A DNA stretch of 64,000 nt from Trichosphaerium sp. ATCC 40318 (lineage: Eukaryota; Discosea; Flabellinia; Trichosidae), in contig JALMLS010000204.1 in the NCBI GenBank assembly GCA_038496445.1, positions 248,001 through 312,000 of the forward strand. The letters run 5' to 3'. Below the pieces are notes generated by a model. That model made no database searches. It was not told the origin of the DNA and was given only the letters and a program-made list of their open reading frames with translations. Shown piece by piece: positions 45,798 through 57,704 of the stretch (within the stretch, counting starts at the first letter, position 1; each line of letters begins with the position of its first letter). The position numbers were made by a program, and so were the translations under genes.

Positions 45798-46782
45798 ATG
45801 ACAAACCTAACAGACAAGAGTTTTGGTGTAGAATCTGATGAAAGACATCTATTACGCCTTCCAGTTGAGATTCTACTCAATATCATGGATTTAGACGCAT
45901 CAACATATTTAATTTGGCCGCTTCTTTCGAAACAGGCGGCAATGATGACAAGGTTTGATGGTGACTTGAAAAAACATGGAAAATGGCAACAAACGGCCGA
46001 CAACTACAGAATTGTACGTGAGTATTTGTGCCGAAAATAATGTTCGAAGCCCGAAAGCGGCAAATCTTTTTCAACAATGTGTTTAATCTTATATTAGACT
46101 GAGCATTGGTCGCATGGTGAGCAACACGGAGAATACAAGAAGTGGTACAGAAACGGCCAATTGGAGCGGCAGTGCAATTATGTGAATGGTAAACAAGAAG
46201 GAGAGTACAAGCGTTGGCATGAACATGGCGTTTTATGGGAGCAGTGCAGTTATGTTAATGGTTTACTAGAAGGAGAGTTCAAGAAGTGGCATCAAAATGG
46301 CCAATTGGAGCAGCAATGCAATTATGTGAATGGTAAACAAGAAGGAGAGTACAAACAGTGGTTCGATAATGGCGATTTGTACGTGCAGAGCAGTTATGTG
46401 AATGGTTTACTAGAAGGAGAGTTCAAGCGGTGGCATTATAAAGGCCCTTTGCAGTGCCAGTGTAGCTACATCAAAGGTAAAAAAGAAGGAGAGCAAGGAG
46501 TGGTGGCATGGCAATGGCCAATTGATGTGGCACTCTTATTATGTCAATGGTGAGTATGAAGGAGAGGATAAGCGGTGGCATCGCAATGGGCAATTGCTGT
46601 GGCAGTGTAACTATATTAATGGTAAAAAAGAAGGAGAGTATAAACAGTGGCATGACAATGGTCAACTGAAGAGGCACTGCAATTATGTCAATGATAAACG
46701 AGAAGGAGAGTATAAACAGTGGCATGACAATGGCCAATTGAAGAAGCACTGCAATTTTCACAATGACAAAGAGTGCGAATGA
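45798..46782 (+). pseudogene. F-box/repeat family copy 4, frameshifted
   Basis: It starts MTNLTDKSFGVESDERHLLR with LPVEILLNIMDLDASTYLIW and KQAAMMTRFDGDLKKHGKWQ, the best-preserved N-terminus of the family, in an F-box-like arrangement. An intron with donor GTACGTGAG leads into TEHWSHGEQHGEYKKWYRNG and five repeats such as NGKQEGEYKRWHEHGVLWEQ. At about 46492 the consensus GAG-TAC-AAG reads GAG-CAAG, a 2-nt loss. Reading on gives a stop at about 46553, while three more good repeats follow in another frame to 46782. A truncated protein with five repeats could still be made. Downstream of a piggyBac remnant. The 2-nt loss falls at the same repeat position as in copy 2. Confidence 0.7.
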
Positions 46783-47112
46783 TGTGCATTACCACAGGTT
46801 TTAGATACGGGGAAAAAATTTGAGCGTAGTCTTTGTACAAAAACGTTTGATGACATCAACGTCAAACCCAAGATCCTGGCCATAAGTGATCCAATAAAAG
46901 GCAGTTCAAAATATATGTTAATTACAAAACTAGTAAATTTACAAAAAGAACAAAGTTGGTATGGGTGTAATGTATTATTGCCGACATGCTGAGACATGTG
47001 CTTTTTTTTTCTTTTTATTAAATTTAGTTGGGTCTTGTCTAAATTTAGACGCAACCAATTGATTATTGTTTTTTGTTCTTGTTTGTTTCTAGTACTACAA
47101 AAAAACCTTGGC

Positions 47113-49372
47113 TTAACTTGAAATTTCAATTGGGAGTGTATGTAAACAAATACCAAAGAAGTGGTTGATAGTGCCACCTGAAAGAAAAAATCGTCAGAAA
47201 AGAAAAGAAAAAAAAACCATGATAAAGTTTCGTACCAAGTACAAATAAATGCCACAATACATGATAACGTGGTATCTAAAAAAAAAGCCCAGTGAGCACA
47301 GAAAATCAAGTAAATAGTATCATACCTTGTTGCCAAGAATATAGAAAGGTACACCAATAGTGTAGCATAGACCTCCGGCTAATAGCCAATATACCATCTA
47401 AACAACAAATAAATATGTTGGTTTTTTCTAAAAAGAAAATGTCTCGAGAAAAAAAAAAAAGAACTTACATCCATTGACACATAGTCATGTACGTTTTCTA
47501 TCATTATTAATGGACCTGCAGCCCATCCCATTGCTAGAAATTAATAATAAGTTATTTAAAATATACAATGAGCTTAGTAATACCAAGCATGAGTGTTAGT
47601 TTTGCTGCCTTTAAATTTTTCCTGTCGCTGATAGCATCGATGCAAATGCCAATGAAAGCACAAACCCACTCGAATACAAGGACAGCAGGCATCCATTTAA
47701 ATTTATTGCAATTAATTAGCAGTACTGGTGTGTATGTACCTTTAAAGAAAAGTTATTTAAACGTATATTAAAGAGAAAGGACAAGGGTTCGAAAGAGAAT
47801 ATCACGTGCCAGCAATTAAGAAGTAAATTGCGCAATGGTCAAGTTTTTGGAATAAATATCTGGTTCTACCAAGAGTAACGAAACTATGGAATAAGCATGA
47901 TGCCATGTATACACTCAACTAGTTTAAACATTAGTATATTAGTGCACAATATATTAATAGGTTAATGAAATCTAACGTACCATACTGAATCCATAAATCA
48001 ATGCAGCTGCCAAATGCCATGGCGACTTATTGTAGCACTGACTTAGCAAGTACACTAAAGCACAAACAGCGAACAAAATACCAAAACCTGCGAAAAAAGA
48101 ATGTAAGAAAATCATCCGCACGTGACAAAATTTGAAAAAAAAAAAATGTGATACGGTTGACCTTAGTAGGCCGTTGAAACAGTTTCTCCGAAAGCAAGGG
48201 TTGCTAACGGATTGTAGTTGGATTTTTTTGAAAATGTTTTTAGGATGGCGTACCATGGGTTATTGCGTTGAGTATCTCTTCCGCAAGTGAGTTTTTATCA
48301 GTTTCAATTTCAATCTGATGAGGTTCATCTAATGTTCTACGTCTTGTTTCATTACACTTGAGGCAAGCTATACGTAGCTTTGATACCTCACTGTAAGGTA
48401 TCAAATTATTCGTTACATCAAAAAATCTCAAATCGTGGTTTCCTTTCTACGATATCCGTCAGCTTTCTTTAGACTTTGGAGAAACAAAAACAACAATATA
48501 AAAAAAACCAACTGTCTCAACCTTACTAACACCACAACATGCAGTTCAAGGCGCTTTTTTGTGGTTGAAATTCTCAAGATTATTCTTAACGTACCGTTAT
48601 AGCTGTCACGAAAGCAATAGCTCCTTTCGATAGTCTAAAGGTCATACATAAGTTAATAGATATAGAAACGAGGATAGAAGGGAAGTACTTACAGTTTGTT
48701 GCCATGCAAATTTAGAATTTGTAGAGTAGTGTTTGTAAGTAGACTATTAGCCAGAGCACGAGCGCCACGTGGTCCTACACCAGACTCTTGAAGATTAAGC
48801 TTCTTTATATGCTTATCATGCTCCAATACTTTTGCGAGTATGATTACACCGTTAGAGTTTATTTTACTTCGAGAGAAGTCTAGGGAGTCAAAGTATACTG
48901 CCTCTTCAGTGTTATCGACTACTCAACGTCAACAAAAAACGAAACGAAAAAATTCGAAAAAAAAAAAACGTTTTTTGTCTTTCGGTTCCTTCTGTTTAGA
49001 AACTTCGTACCAATATTAGGATCAGTCGGTTTATGCTCATAGTGGAAGTTAGGGGCATTATGGTCCAACATAATCAATTCTGCTAACGCTGCACTAACTA
49101 AATGTGAGAATACGCTAAAAATTAATAGTCGCGTTGTCTTTTTGTGTTACCATTCGTTCTCTGTGTACGGGTGTCCAGGCTACAATTTCAGTGGGTAAAG
49201 ACGATTCGACAGATTAACGAACCTTAAAGTGCGATCTACGCGTCTTCAACGCCATTATTACAGCGGAGTCTGGTTGTATTTGGTATTTCTTTGCCATAGC
49301 CAAGTAAAATTGCTCTTTTTGCATAACAGTAAGCGTACGCTTCGCTAATACGCGCTTTGTTGCCTTTGACAT
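47113..49372 (-). CDS. leucine-rich-repeat + HlyIII/PAQR seven-helix membrane protein fusion
   Basis: The N-terminal half (starting [20 protein letters not shown]) is cytosolic in character and leads into RI-type leucine-rich repeats: [73 protein letters not shown]. The same open frame runs, without a stop, through a polar linker into [13 protein letters not shown], the opening motif of HlyIII/PAQR proteins. Membrane exons follow: [17 protein letters not shown], the S-x3-H and LDH metal-site motifs ([22 protein letters not shown]), [28 protein letters not shown] and the final H-x3-H ([12 protein letters not shown]). One intron (47740-47809) starts GCACGT. PAQR proteins are metal-dependent membrane hydrolase-like or receptor proteins; the bacterial name hemolysin III is historical. 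The role is unknown. Confidence 0.75.
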
Positions 49373-49561
49373 ATTGTCACTCAAGTCTACAAGTCAGTGC
49401 GTTGGGAAACCGCAAACTACCGAAATTGACTTTTATTTATATCCGTCTGAAAAGACATGCTTATCACTTTTATTTGTTGTCTAAAACAACAGGAAATGGA
49501 TGAGTTTTTTTTTATTTGAAATTATTTTAATTTACATTTTTTTTTGTTGAAATTTCTCCGT

Positions 49562-50838
49562 TCATTTTCTTGTCAATAATATGTTATCAATAAGTCGGGT
49601 TGAACCAAGCTTAATGGCAGCAGAGAAAACAGCGCCAGCTTCTCCAATATTCTCAACTTCAATACCTTAAGAATATGGTGTCAATGCATACACAGGGAGA
49701 GTAAAACTGTTAAAAAGAAAAGACAAAAATACAATACCATCGTCTAGATCAGCAATGCTAAAGTAATCTATAACAGCCTCTGGCAAAGTATGCTTCAAAT
49801 GATTCGTTGCGCTATTAATAGTTAGAATGAAACAAGAATTATTCTTTAGTCTCACGTGTCACAGAGTGTTTTGGCATCAAGTACACCATTCTTGTCAAAT
49901 TGAATATTCGCTTTTTGTAAGGCTTCATACAGAGCTGGTGCCTAATTCTGCTTTAGATACCTGACAGTCTTCCCAAAGAATAACGTACTCTCTTTCTATC
50001 TTCTTTGGATAAGTAAGAGTTTCTAGAGCTCATGGCAAGTCCGTCACTTTCTCTAGTTGTTGGTACAACAACAACATCAACAGGTACATTTAAATCCCTC
50101 ATTAATTTTCTAATTGTTAGGTGAGTACGTTAATAACACTGCAATATTTCTCCCTACCTTATAGTAATACATTGTATGGCATCCTTCTGGCCAAAGTAAA
50201 TCTTGTCCGGTTGCACAATATTGTTCAGTTTTGTTACAATGGTTGCTACACCCTTGAAGAAATCAGGGCGTGATTTTGCTTCTCTTGTTTGCTCTACGCA
50301 TATCAGTACCCAACCTCTTCCCCTCTTCTCACTTACCAATGGTCTCAACGTTGACGTATGTAGAGAATCCAGGAGGATAGATTTCTTGTTTTGTTGGTAG
50401 AAAGACAGCGTCTACATTCTCCTTCTCGAGAAGAGACAAATCATTTTTTGTGTTTCTATTTTTTTTTTAAGTTAACGCTAATCACGTGTACTCTGACAGA
50501 TAATTGATTCCGTACTGTGGGTAAGTATCTAAGTCTTCATGGGCCGCAAACTGGGCTGGGTTGATGAAAATGCTAGCAACTACAAATTCAGTCTCTAGGC
50601 GTCAAAAGTTAGTGTTACGCTATGGTTAGCGCATATAACGATAAATAGCGTGTTAACGTTGGTTTGGCTGACACTTTTAAGTAAAACTGCTGAACGTACC
50701 TTCTCTGGCTTTTCTGACTAATGATAGATGCCCTTCATGCAAATAACCCATCGTTGGTACTAAACCAACGGTTTTATTTGCTTTTCTTGTTTCAGCGCGT
50801 ACGCGAGCATACGCAGATACAGACTTTGCTACTTGCAT
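49562..50838 (-). CDS. panC: pantothenate synthetase (pantoate-beta-alanine ligase)
   Basis: PanC joins pantoate and beta-alanine with ATP to form pantothenate, the CoA precursor. Seven or so exons give [40 protein letters not shown] with the HIGH-type motif [28 protein letters not shown]-like region (DTYPQ), [35 protein letters not shown] and [15 protein letters not shown], the KMSKS-like loop. The C-terminus [20 protein letters not shown] fits the small domain. All nucleotide-binding elements are present. No targeting peptide is evident. It is transcribed away from the PanB-PanE gene, with 402 bp between starts. The exon around 49900-49960 is less certain. Confidence 0.92.
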
Positions 50839-51240
50839 ACTTAAAAAGTTAAAAATTCAGCCAAACAGTAATTTTTTTGTGTAAGAGTCTCGCTTGGTCT
50901 CCTATGCTTGTGTAGTCGAGTACTCTAGCTTCCACCGGTTTCTACGCTTGTGTTTACTGGATAAGCGGCGTTTTATTGTCTTATACGCACGTACGCTCTG
51001 TTTTGATCCGGAATTTCTATTTTTGAATAGTAGACTATTTTTCTGAGCTCTTGAGTTCGCTGAAACTATTTTAACGCGTGTTCATTGCAGTCCAACATAT
51101 TCTAAGACAAAACAAGCAAACAAAGCTTTAAACGCCCACTTCTTACATTAAAAAAGGTTCTGGACCATCTCGCAGTGGTATATTAACATCTCCCACAAGC
51201 CTTCAACTTTTCTCCTCTTTTTCAAAACAACTTCAAAAAA
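50839..51240. promoter_or_regulatory. divergent promoter region of the pantothenate gene pair
   Basis: These 402 bp separate the start codons of panC (-) and the PanB-PanE gene (+), the only candidate place for joint control of the pathway. The part next to PanB-PanE is pyrimidine-rich (CTCCTCTTTTTC near 51212). I see no CACGTG in it and cannot name a bound factor. Confidence 0.45.
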
Positions 51241-54164
51241 ATGTTACAATCCACAAGATTTTACACCGCTTGTCGGCAATCAATACAAATACGTGACAGA
51301 TGTCATCGTGCAACAACCCGTAAATACTCAAAGCCCGTTACAACATCAAAAACATCATTACTTGATTGGAAGCGAAAGTATGAGCAAAAGGCACCAATCA
51401 CAATGGTGACAGCGTATGATTATACTAGCGCAATGCTAGTAGACAAGGCAGACATAGACGGGTACCTTTTTTTTTTTCATTTTATTTTTTTTTTTGATCA
51501 AAAAAGTTTTTCCGGTTTAAAGTTTACCCATCTTTAGAATTCTTGTTGGTGATTCTCTTGGTATGGTTATGCAAGGCGAGAGTGATACTACCGCTGTAAC
51601 TGTAGATGGTACGTATTTTTTACATGAACATTACCAATAACAATTTTAACGGAAGACGTTCTGTGAACAGTTTCAGTTGAAAAAAACAAACTAAAGTTTT
51701 TGTGTTTAACCTTTTTTTACTAGATATCATTCATCATTGTAAAGCTGTATCAAAGGGTTCTAAGAAAAAATTTCTTGTCGGTGACATGCCTTTTGGAAGC
51801 TATGAAGCATCGCCAGAAGATGGTAAGAATTTTCTTTTGACATTCTTCAAACAGTCAAATGACACGTGATGTTTGATTTAGTAAGTAACTTTTCTGTTAG
51901 CTGTTCGAACAGCTGTTCGTATAATGAAAGAAGGACAAGTTGATTCAGTAAAAGCAGAAGGAGGAAAGCGCATAGCAGCGAACATTAAAGCTATTACAAA
52001 TGCTGGAATACCAGTAATGGGTCATATCGGTTTGACACCACAAACAGCCAGCAATTTAGGTGGATTCAAAGTCCAGGGTACTGATAACTGCGTTAAGCAC
52101 TGTGCTTATTTTTCATAGGACGTACTGCTGAAGGAGCACTTGAACTCGTAGAAGATGCTTTAGCTCTTCAAGAAGCGGGATGTTACGCACTTGTCATTGA
52201 AAGTGTACCACGTAAGATAGGAGAATTTATTACGTCCAAGCTGAAGATTCCTACAATTGGCATTGGCGCAGGTAAGCTTATTATCAGTAAACTAGATATT
52301 AACGGAGTTAATCACGTGTAGGTAATTCTACTAGCGGACAAATATTAGTGTGGCATGATATGTTTGGCGTGTACGATGACATGAGTCCAAAGTTTTCAAA
52401 AAAGTTTGCGAACGTTGGAGAAATAATTTCACAAGGATTGTCTCAATACAATACAGAAGTTTCCTCTAGACAGTTCCCAGCTAAAGAACATTCTTATATG
52501 ATGAAACAAGAAGAATGGAATAAGTTTAAGACATGGTTCAATATAGATAAGCAACAAGTAACTCCAGTATTAAAAGCTGAATCGGCAGTAAAAACGAAAA
52601 AAGAAGCGACGTCAGGAGAATCAGTTGCAGTACCAAATATTCAGATAAATGCTAAGAAGCTTAAAATTGCTATTGTTGGTGCTGGTAAGTTCAACGAGGT
52701 TAACTCCTGTCTCTAAACTGTTTTAAAAAACAGGAGCAATGGGTAGCCTTTTTGCAGGTCATTTGGCAAAAGTTAAAGACGCCAATGGCGAAAAACCTGA
52801 GGTACACATGCTGCACGTGTTTCTTATTATTTTCTTAACACTTGGTTTTTTATTTGTTTTCCTTCTTTGTTTAATGTACCACAAAGTCTGTTATCCAGGC
52901 AGTGGATTTTTTACTTTTATTTTCTCTCATTCGGTAAAAACAATTATGGAAAAATTATTAATTTTATGGATAGATTTGGCTAGTATCTTCATGGCGCGAT
53001 CATATTGATAAAATAAATCATGGCGGTTTAACACTAGAGACAGTAGATACTTCTTATAATACTTTTGATAATATAAAAGCAACACACAATCCAGAGGAAG
53101 TTTTAAAAACTGGTCCGGCAGATTACTCGATGGTTATGGTACAAGAACGATAAGTTGTTTGGAGTCTATACTAACTTATTCCTAAGGTAAAATCTCCGTA
53201 CACTGAAAGTGCAGCACAATGCGCTGCAACTGTATTAGGAGATAATAAGAAAGGTCACATCATTACACTACAAAACGGAATGGGTAATCGCGAGATAATA
53301 ACTGACATTTTACAAGATGAGAATCGTGTTATTCAAGGGACTACAAGTCATGTATGTCATTGTATTGTTTTTATCCCAATCTAACAGTATTATTATTAGG
53401 CTGCTATGATAGTTGAGCCGGGATGTGTGAGGCACACTGGTATTGGTGACACGTATCTTGCTTCAAACAAATATAATGAAAAAGAAGTACAATTACTTAG
53501 TGATATGTTTAGTAGTACTGGTATTGATTCACAGGTTCGTCAATCACACGTGATATTTGTCGTTTATTTACAAAAAATTAACATTACGATTAAGGTTCAA
53601 AAGGATCTGGATTCTCTTTTATGGGGAAAACTCATTATAAATGCCGGCATTAACCCTCTAACCGCAATCTTTGGCCTAAAAAATGGAGACTTGACTGGTT
53701 CAGAGAAACGATTGGATCTTCTTACAAAGACTGTTGGCGAAGCTGCTAATGTAGCATATGCTAACAATATAAAAGTAATTATTTCTAATCATTTTCCATT
53801 GAGTTAACGTATTTTTTTTATAGTTACCTTTTGATAATCCACTCCAAAAAGTTTTGGAAGTATTAAGAAATACAGCGCCTAATCAATCCTCAATGTTAGC
53901 TGATATTCTACGTGGAGTAACAACTGGTACGTTACAGTGTATTAGATTAATAGTTTAGTGCTATAGCAACTCCAGAAAATGAAGCTGACTTACTTTTTTT
54001 CCTTAGAAATCAAACACATTAATGGCGTTATTGTGAAAGAAGGAGATCGCCTTGGTCAACCTGTAGATATCAATAGATTACTTGTTGGCATATTATCAGA
54101 CTTTAAAGGTTCTAGGCCAAAGGATTTACCTAATATGTTAGCTGCAAGGTTGATGGCTTTATAG
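51241..54164 (+). CDS. bifunctional PanB-PanE: ketopantoate hydroxymethyltransferase + ketopantoate reductase
   Basis: PanB makes ketopantoate from ketoisovalerate and methylene-THF; PanE reduces it to pantoate with NADPH. Residues 1-30 ([20 protein letters not shown]...) are Arg-rich without acidic residues, a likely mitochondrial presequence. PanB follows: [110 protein letters not shown] and [21 protein letters not shown] linker of about 60 residues joins Pan[21 protein letters not shown] (Rossmann loop), [35 protein letters not shown] (catalytic Lys, Asn) and [14 protein letters not shown] with the conserved Glu. The frame is continuous through about eleven introns, so it is one polypeptide. 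The adjacent panC supplies the next step. Confidence 0.93.
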
Positions 54165-55363
54165 AAGAAAGTGTTTATGAATTATCATTTTTGTACATAC
54201 AGTAATTTTACGCACTCTTCGAACTACAAACAATAAAAATACTTGCCTATGACTCTTGTATATCGACAATATCAATTACATTTACCGTCACTGTTTGATA
54301 GTGTACAGTGACAAATGTTGATTTCTTGTGACGTACAAAGAATGTTGATAGGCCAGCCATTGTAATTACATTGAGCGTACAGTAGGCTACTCATAAAAAA
54401 GAGCCATCACGGGTAAACTTCAACAGATTACTTCCCGTTGCAGCTTTTGCTGACTCTCTTCATCCGAACAGGGTGAACAAAGAAAAGGGTTTCAAAGCCC
54501 TTTCAAACATAATTTATTTCATATGAAACGGGTTTTAGGTTTTGTTGAGGTACATAATGTAGGGTATTCTAGAATCTTAGTGTTGTACTCATAAACAATA
54601 CGTGTTCAAAATCCAGGACGATTTTTTGTCGGCTTTTAGGGCTAAAGTCGGAGCCTTCCAACTTGCGACATAGAGGCAAAACTACATGTCGTGGGACAAG
54701 TACAACTGTAAGCGCTTTCGCTACCAGTAGAAATCACGTGTAGAGGTTCTCAAACAGGTTACAACAAATCCGTTCTGACTAGGATAGTCACGCAAAACAG
54801 CAGTTAACTGGATGTAAGGGTAAAAAACAGCTTAGCGCTAGTTTACCAGGTACTACAGGATGTGCACTCTTTTTTCCAAAGCAGACATTCACATAAACAC
54901 ATGAAGTGCGTTCGTTTTCTGCATCGGCCGCAACTTTGTGTTACGCTACTAGTTTCTGTTTCGCTCTGATTCAAAGTACATAAACCCAATATATCCACAC
55001 AAAGATCCATGAGAACCATTGACTTTTAAAGTTATGCACTTTTTCACTAATGACTCCAGAAAAAGCCAAAACTATGCCAATGTTCTTTGTAAGGCGTTCT
55101 ATACACATTGGGTACGTATCGGCTCTAATGGGTGTTGGCTGCCGAAAGTGGTTTGCGGGCATCTTTTTCTCCAACACTCTCCCTTTTTTTCTTACTTTTT
55201 TTTTTCATCTTATTTGGTTCTAGGAGCATTATTTGGTACCTCTGTTCGAATTCTATTGTCTAACTATGCTGGTACCAGAGTGCCCGCAAAATGCGGCCAG
55301 AGTTTTGTGCACGTGACTTTATCAATTTTATCTATTGCCAAAAACACCAAAAGCATACTAAAC
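54165..55363. other. 1.2-kb intergenic region
   Basis: This lies between the PanB-PanE stop and the Cys-rich surface protein start, both on the plus strand. I find no coding frame of interest on either strand. It has CACGTG at about 54736 (AATCACGTGTAGAGG) and 55311 (GTGCACGTGAC, 53 bp before the next ATG), and a hydrophobic pseudo-frame around 55180-55260 from a T-rich tract. Confidence 0.45.
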
Positions 55364-57704
55364 ATGAAGCTACTCCTAATCGCACTCATTTGTGTAACAG
55401 GTACTTATTTTGTCAACGGTAAAAGTGCTACTTTATGCATTAGTTCTTTAATTAATCCAACTCCGCGGATTTAAACTGTATTAACCCCGTGGCATAGTTT
55501 GTCTTGCTCAAGACGTCGACTTTGACTGTAGTAATACGGACTGGTCTTCGTTATTTGATAAATGTAAAGCCGTTATAGCTCGCATTAGTAACGCCACAAG
55601 ACCTGTACGTCTTCTTTAATATAGTAATGACCAGTTATTCGTTTAGCCTTTTTCAACGAAAGAGTTTGACTAAGTTGTCAATAGGCAGTAGATAACGACA
55701 GAGTCAATGACTTGCCTACACGATCAGCAAATGATATGGCTTTCAGTGGCAGAGATACAACTAAGCGTTCCCTAGCAGATTTTGAAATCAGCAACGGACG
55801 TATTGATGGTGTTTGTGACGCACTCTCGGAGTGTGCTGTTGCGTACAGAAAATACTCACGTGTCATCGCTTTTTGCGCCAATGACAGCCGAGTTGCTACA
55901 GCTATAAGAGGAAGCAATACCGCCCTTGTTCGTACCTACACAATAAGAAGAATCCTTGACTTTTTAAGAGAACAATGGTAAGACCCTTCGACTCGTCATT
56001 GTTACTTACTGTTTTTCTTAAGCTCTCCTGAACCAGAAGATAGACGTTGTCGTCCAGCTATGTTGGAACGTTTCAAAGATCTCGCTGATACTGTCGTTCA
56101 CAACTGCTTTATGAAAGATAACATTTTGAATGGTGTTTGCTCTGAACGTTGCGATTTCGCTCTCCGTGCACTTGCAAATATTGCCAGATTCTGCATTCAT
56201 CGCCCAGCTGTATTGGAAACAATGAGGAGACTCAAACCGCTTGTTATTCGTCGTAAGATGATATGTGATCGGATTGAAAACTGTGGAGAATTGAGGCAAC
56301 GACTTGCTGTTCTTTACGAAAGATGTACAGCAGCAGTAGAGGGTGGTGTACGCATATTCACTTTTGGTTTTTTTTGCCCTTATGAGTATCACGTGTTGTT
56401 TGGTTTAAGTGGCTAACAAACTGACTTTAGGAATGCTCTCCGGCTTGTAGACTCCTTCGTATTGCCGGAAGACGATACATCAACTACTGCACAAGAAATA
56501 ACGCTGGAGATACTTCAAACGAGCTCACTGACGATGATAGAGAAAAGCTAATTAAAATTGATGAGAGTTGCAACTTTGTACGACGTGGTGATGTTGATGT
56601 TGTTGAAGAAAACGATGGTAGAATAATACGTGCTACTGTAACACGACCAATTGATTTTCCTGGTGAAACAATTGCTGAGGTACTATCACCTTTCAAACCA
56701 AACTAGCTGTTGATGATTTCTATGCTAACTCTGTGTCTAGTGTGTCTCCGAAGTCAAAGATAATGACAACAAGGCTCCGTTCTTGAGATGTCTATTTGGT
56801 GCATGTAAGGATAATGTACAAACTACCCTCGAAATGGTTATTGATCGTGTTTCCGAATGTCTTGAAGCAAACATTGATGATCCAGATTCCTGCTTCGAAA
56901 CTCGTGATATGGTTGATAACGGCGATGGCGACGATTCTACCGACCTTGGAAGAGGATCTGTCGATGCTGATTCCACTACTGGAAACGACGGTGATGGAGC
57001 GGAAGTATCAACAGTAGTCCAATCCATGTCTTTCCTTGACGGATGCAGAATGCTTTTCAGACAAAAAGCAGCAGCTACTGATGCCGTTGACACGGTCGCC
57101 GATACACCAGTTGGCGCTGGAATCGAGAGCGTAATGACTCTAGCTCAATGTGTTCGCAAAAACAACAAAACAAAGTAAGTTAGTATGCGTGCCTTTTTGC
57201 TTTGCCATTTCGCCTTCACTAACTTTCTTTTCAAGACGTGTTGTATCTCTCCATCTACGCTGCAGCGGAGACTTTGGTCCTCTTGAAGATGATCCAGATC
57301 AATCAGATTTTAAGAGAATCACGTGCGGTTGTGGTGGTATCTTTAGAGCAAAGAAAACAGCAACTTGTACAACTTGGGACGGCGAGGTTAAGGAAGTTAC
57401 TGTTGTTCTAAAGATTATCACAAAGATTAATGCTAAGGTTACTGAAAGACAACCAAAAGGTGCCGCTATGAAACAAATCCGTGTTTTGGGTCAAGTCATT
57501 GGAGGAGAAGACTGTGAAACCTTTGAATGGGATCCATCTGTTACTGTTAATGAGTCCACATTGGATTCTTCAGTTGATCAAAACCCTGGCACTACAACTA
57601 CTACACAACCTCCAAGTGATACAACTGAGCCAAGCTCAAGCGATTCCATATCCCTATTCATTGGCATTGGCCTTTTACTATCTGCCTTGTTGTTGAGCTT
57701 GTAA
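55364..57704 (+). CDS. large Cys-rich secreted protein, probably GPI-anchored
   Basis: Nine or so exons give about 620 residues. MKLLLIALICVTVCLAQDVD is a signal peptide with its intron inside. The ectodomain has about 35 cysteines, often in x-C-x2-6-C pairs (GVCDALSECAVAYRKYSRVI, GVCSERCDFALRALANIARF, MICDRIENCGELRQRLAVLY, GECSPACRLLRIAGRRYINY). Several segments of about 60-110 residues look like diverged copies of one helical, Cys-paired module. A second, acidic part (DNGDGDDSTDLGRGSVDADS) precedes a C-terminal Cys module, ending in a Thr/Ser/Pro stalk and the hydrophobic tail SLFIGIGLLLSALLLSL with no basic stop, typical of GPI attachment. I do not recognise the family. A surface adhesin or wall protein would fit; it may be lineage-specific. 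Confidence 0.75.

Noticed and set aside
46758-47357. A separate 199-codon minus-strand gene overlapping F-box copy 4
   Set aside because: It is a shadow frame; splicing in another frame gives the conserved HlyIII end ([12 protein letters not shown]) with a stop at 47113.
46758-47357. Toxin role for the hemolysin III-like domain
   Set aside because: HlyIII is a historical name; the eukaryotic PAQR relatives are receptors or membrane hydrolases, and nothing here suggests pore formation.
55019-55474. Plus-strand frame running into the signal peptide of the Cys-rich protein
   Set aside because: The part before the ATG at 55364 is T-rich intergenic DNA; the signal peptide starts at that ATG and its frame is interrupted by an intron.
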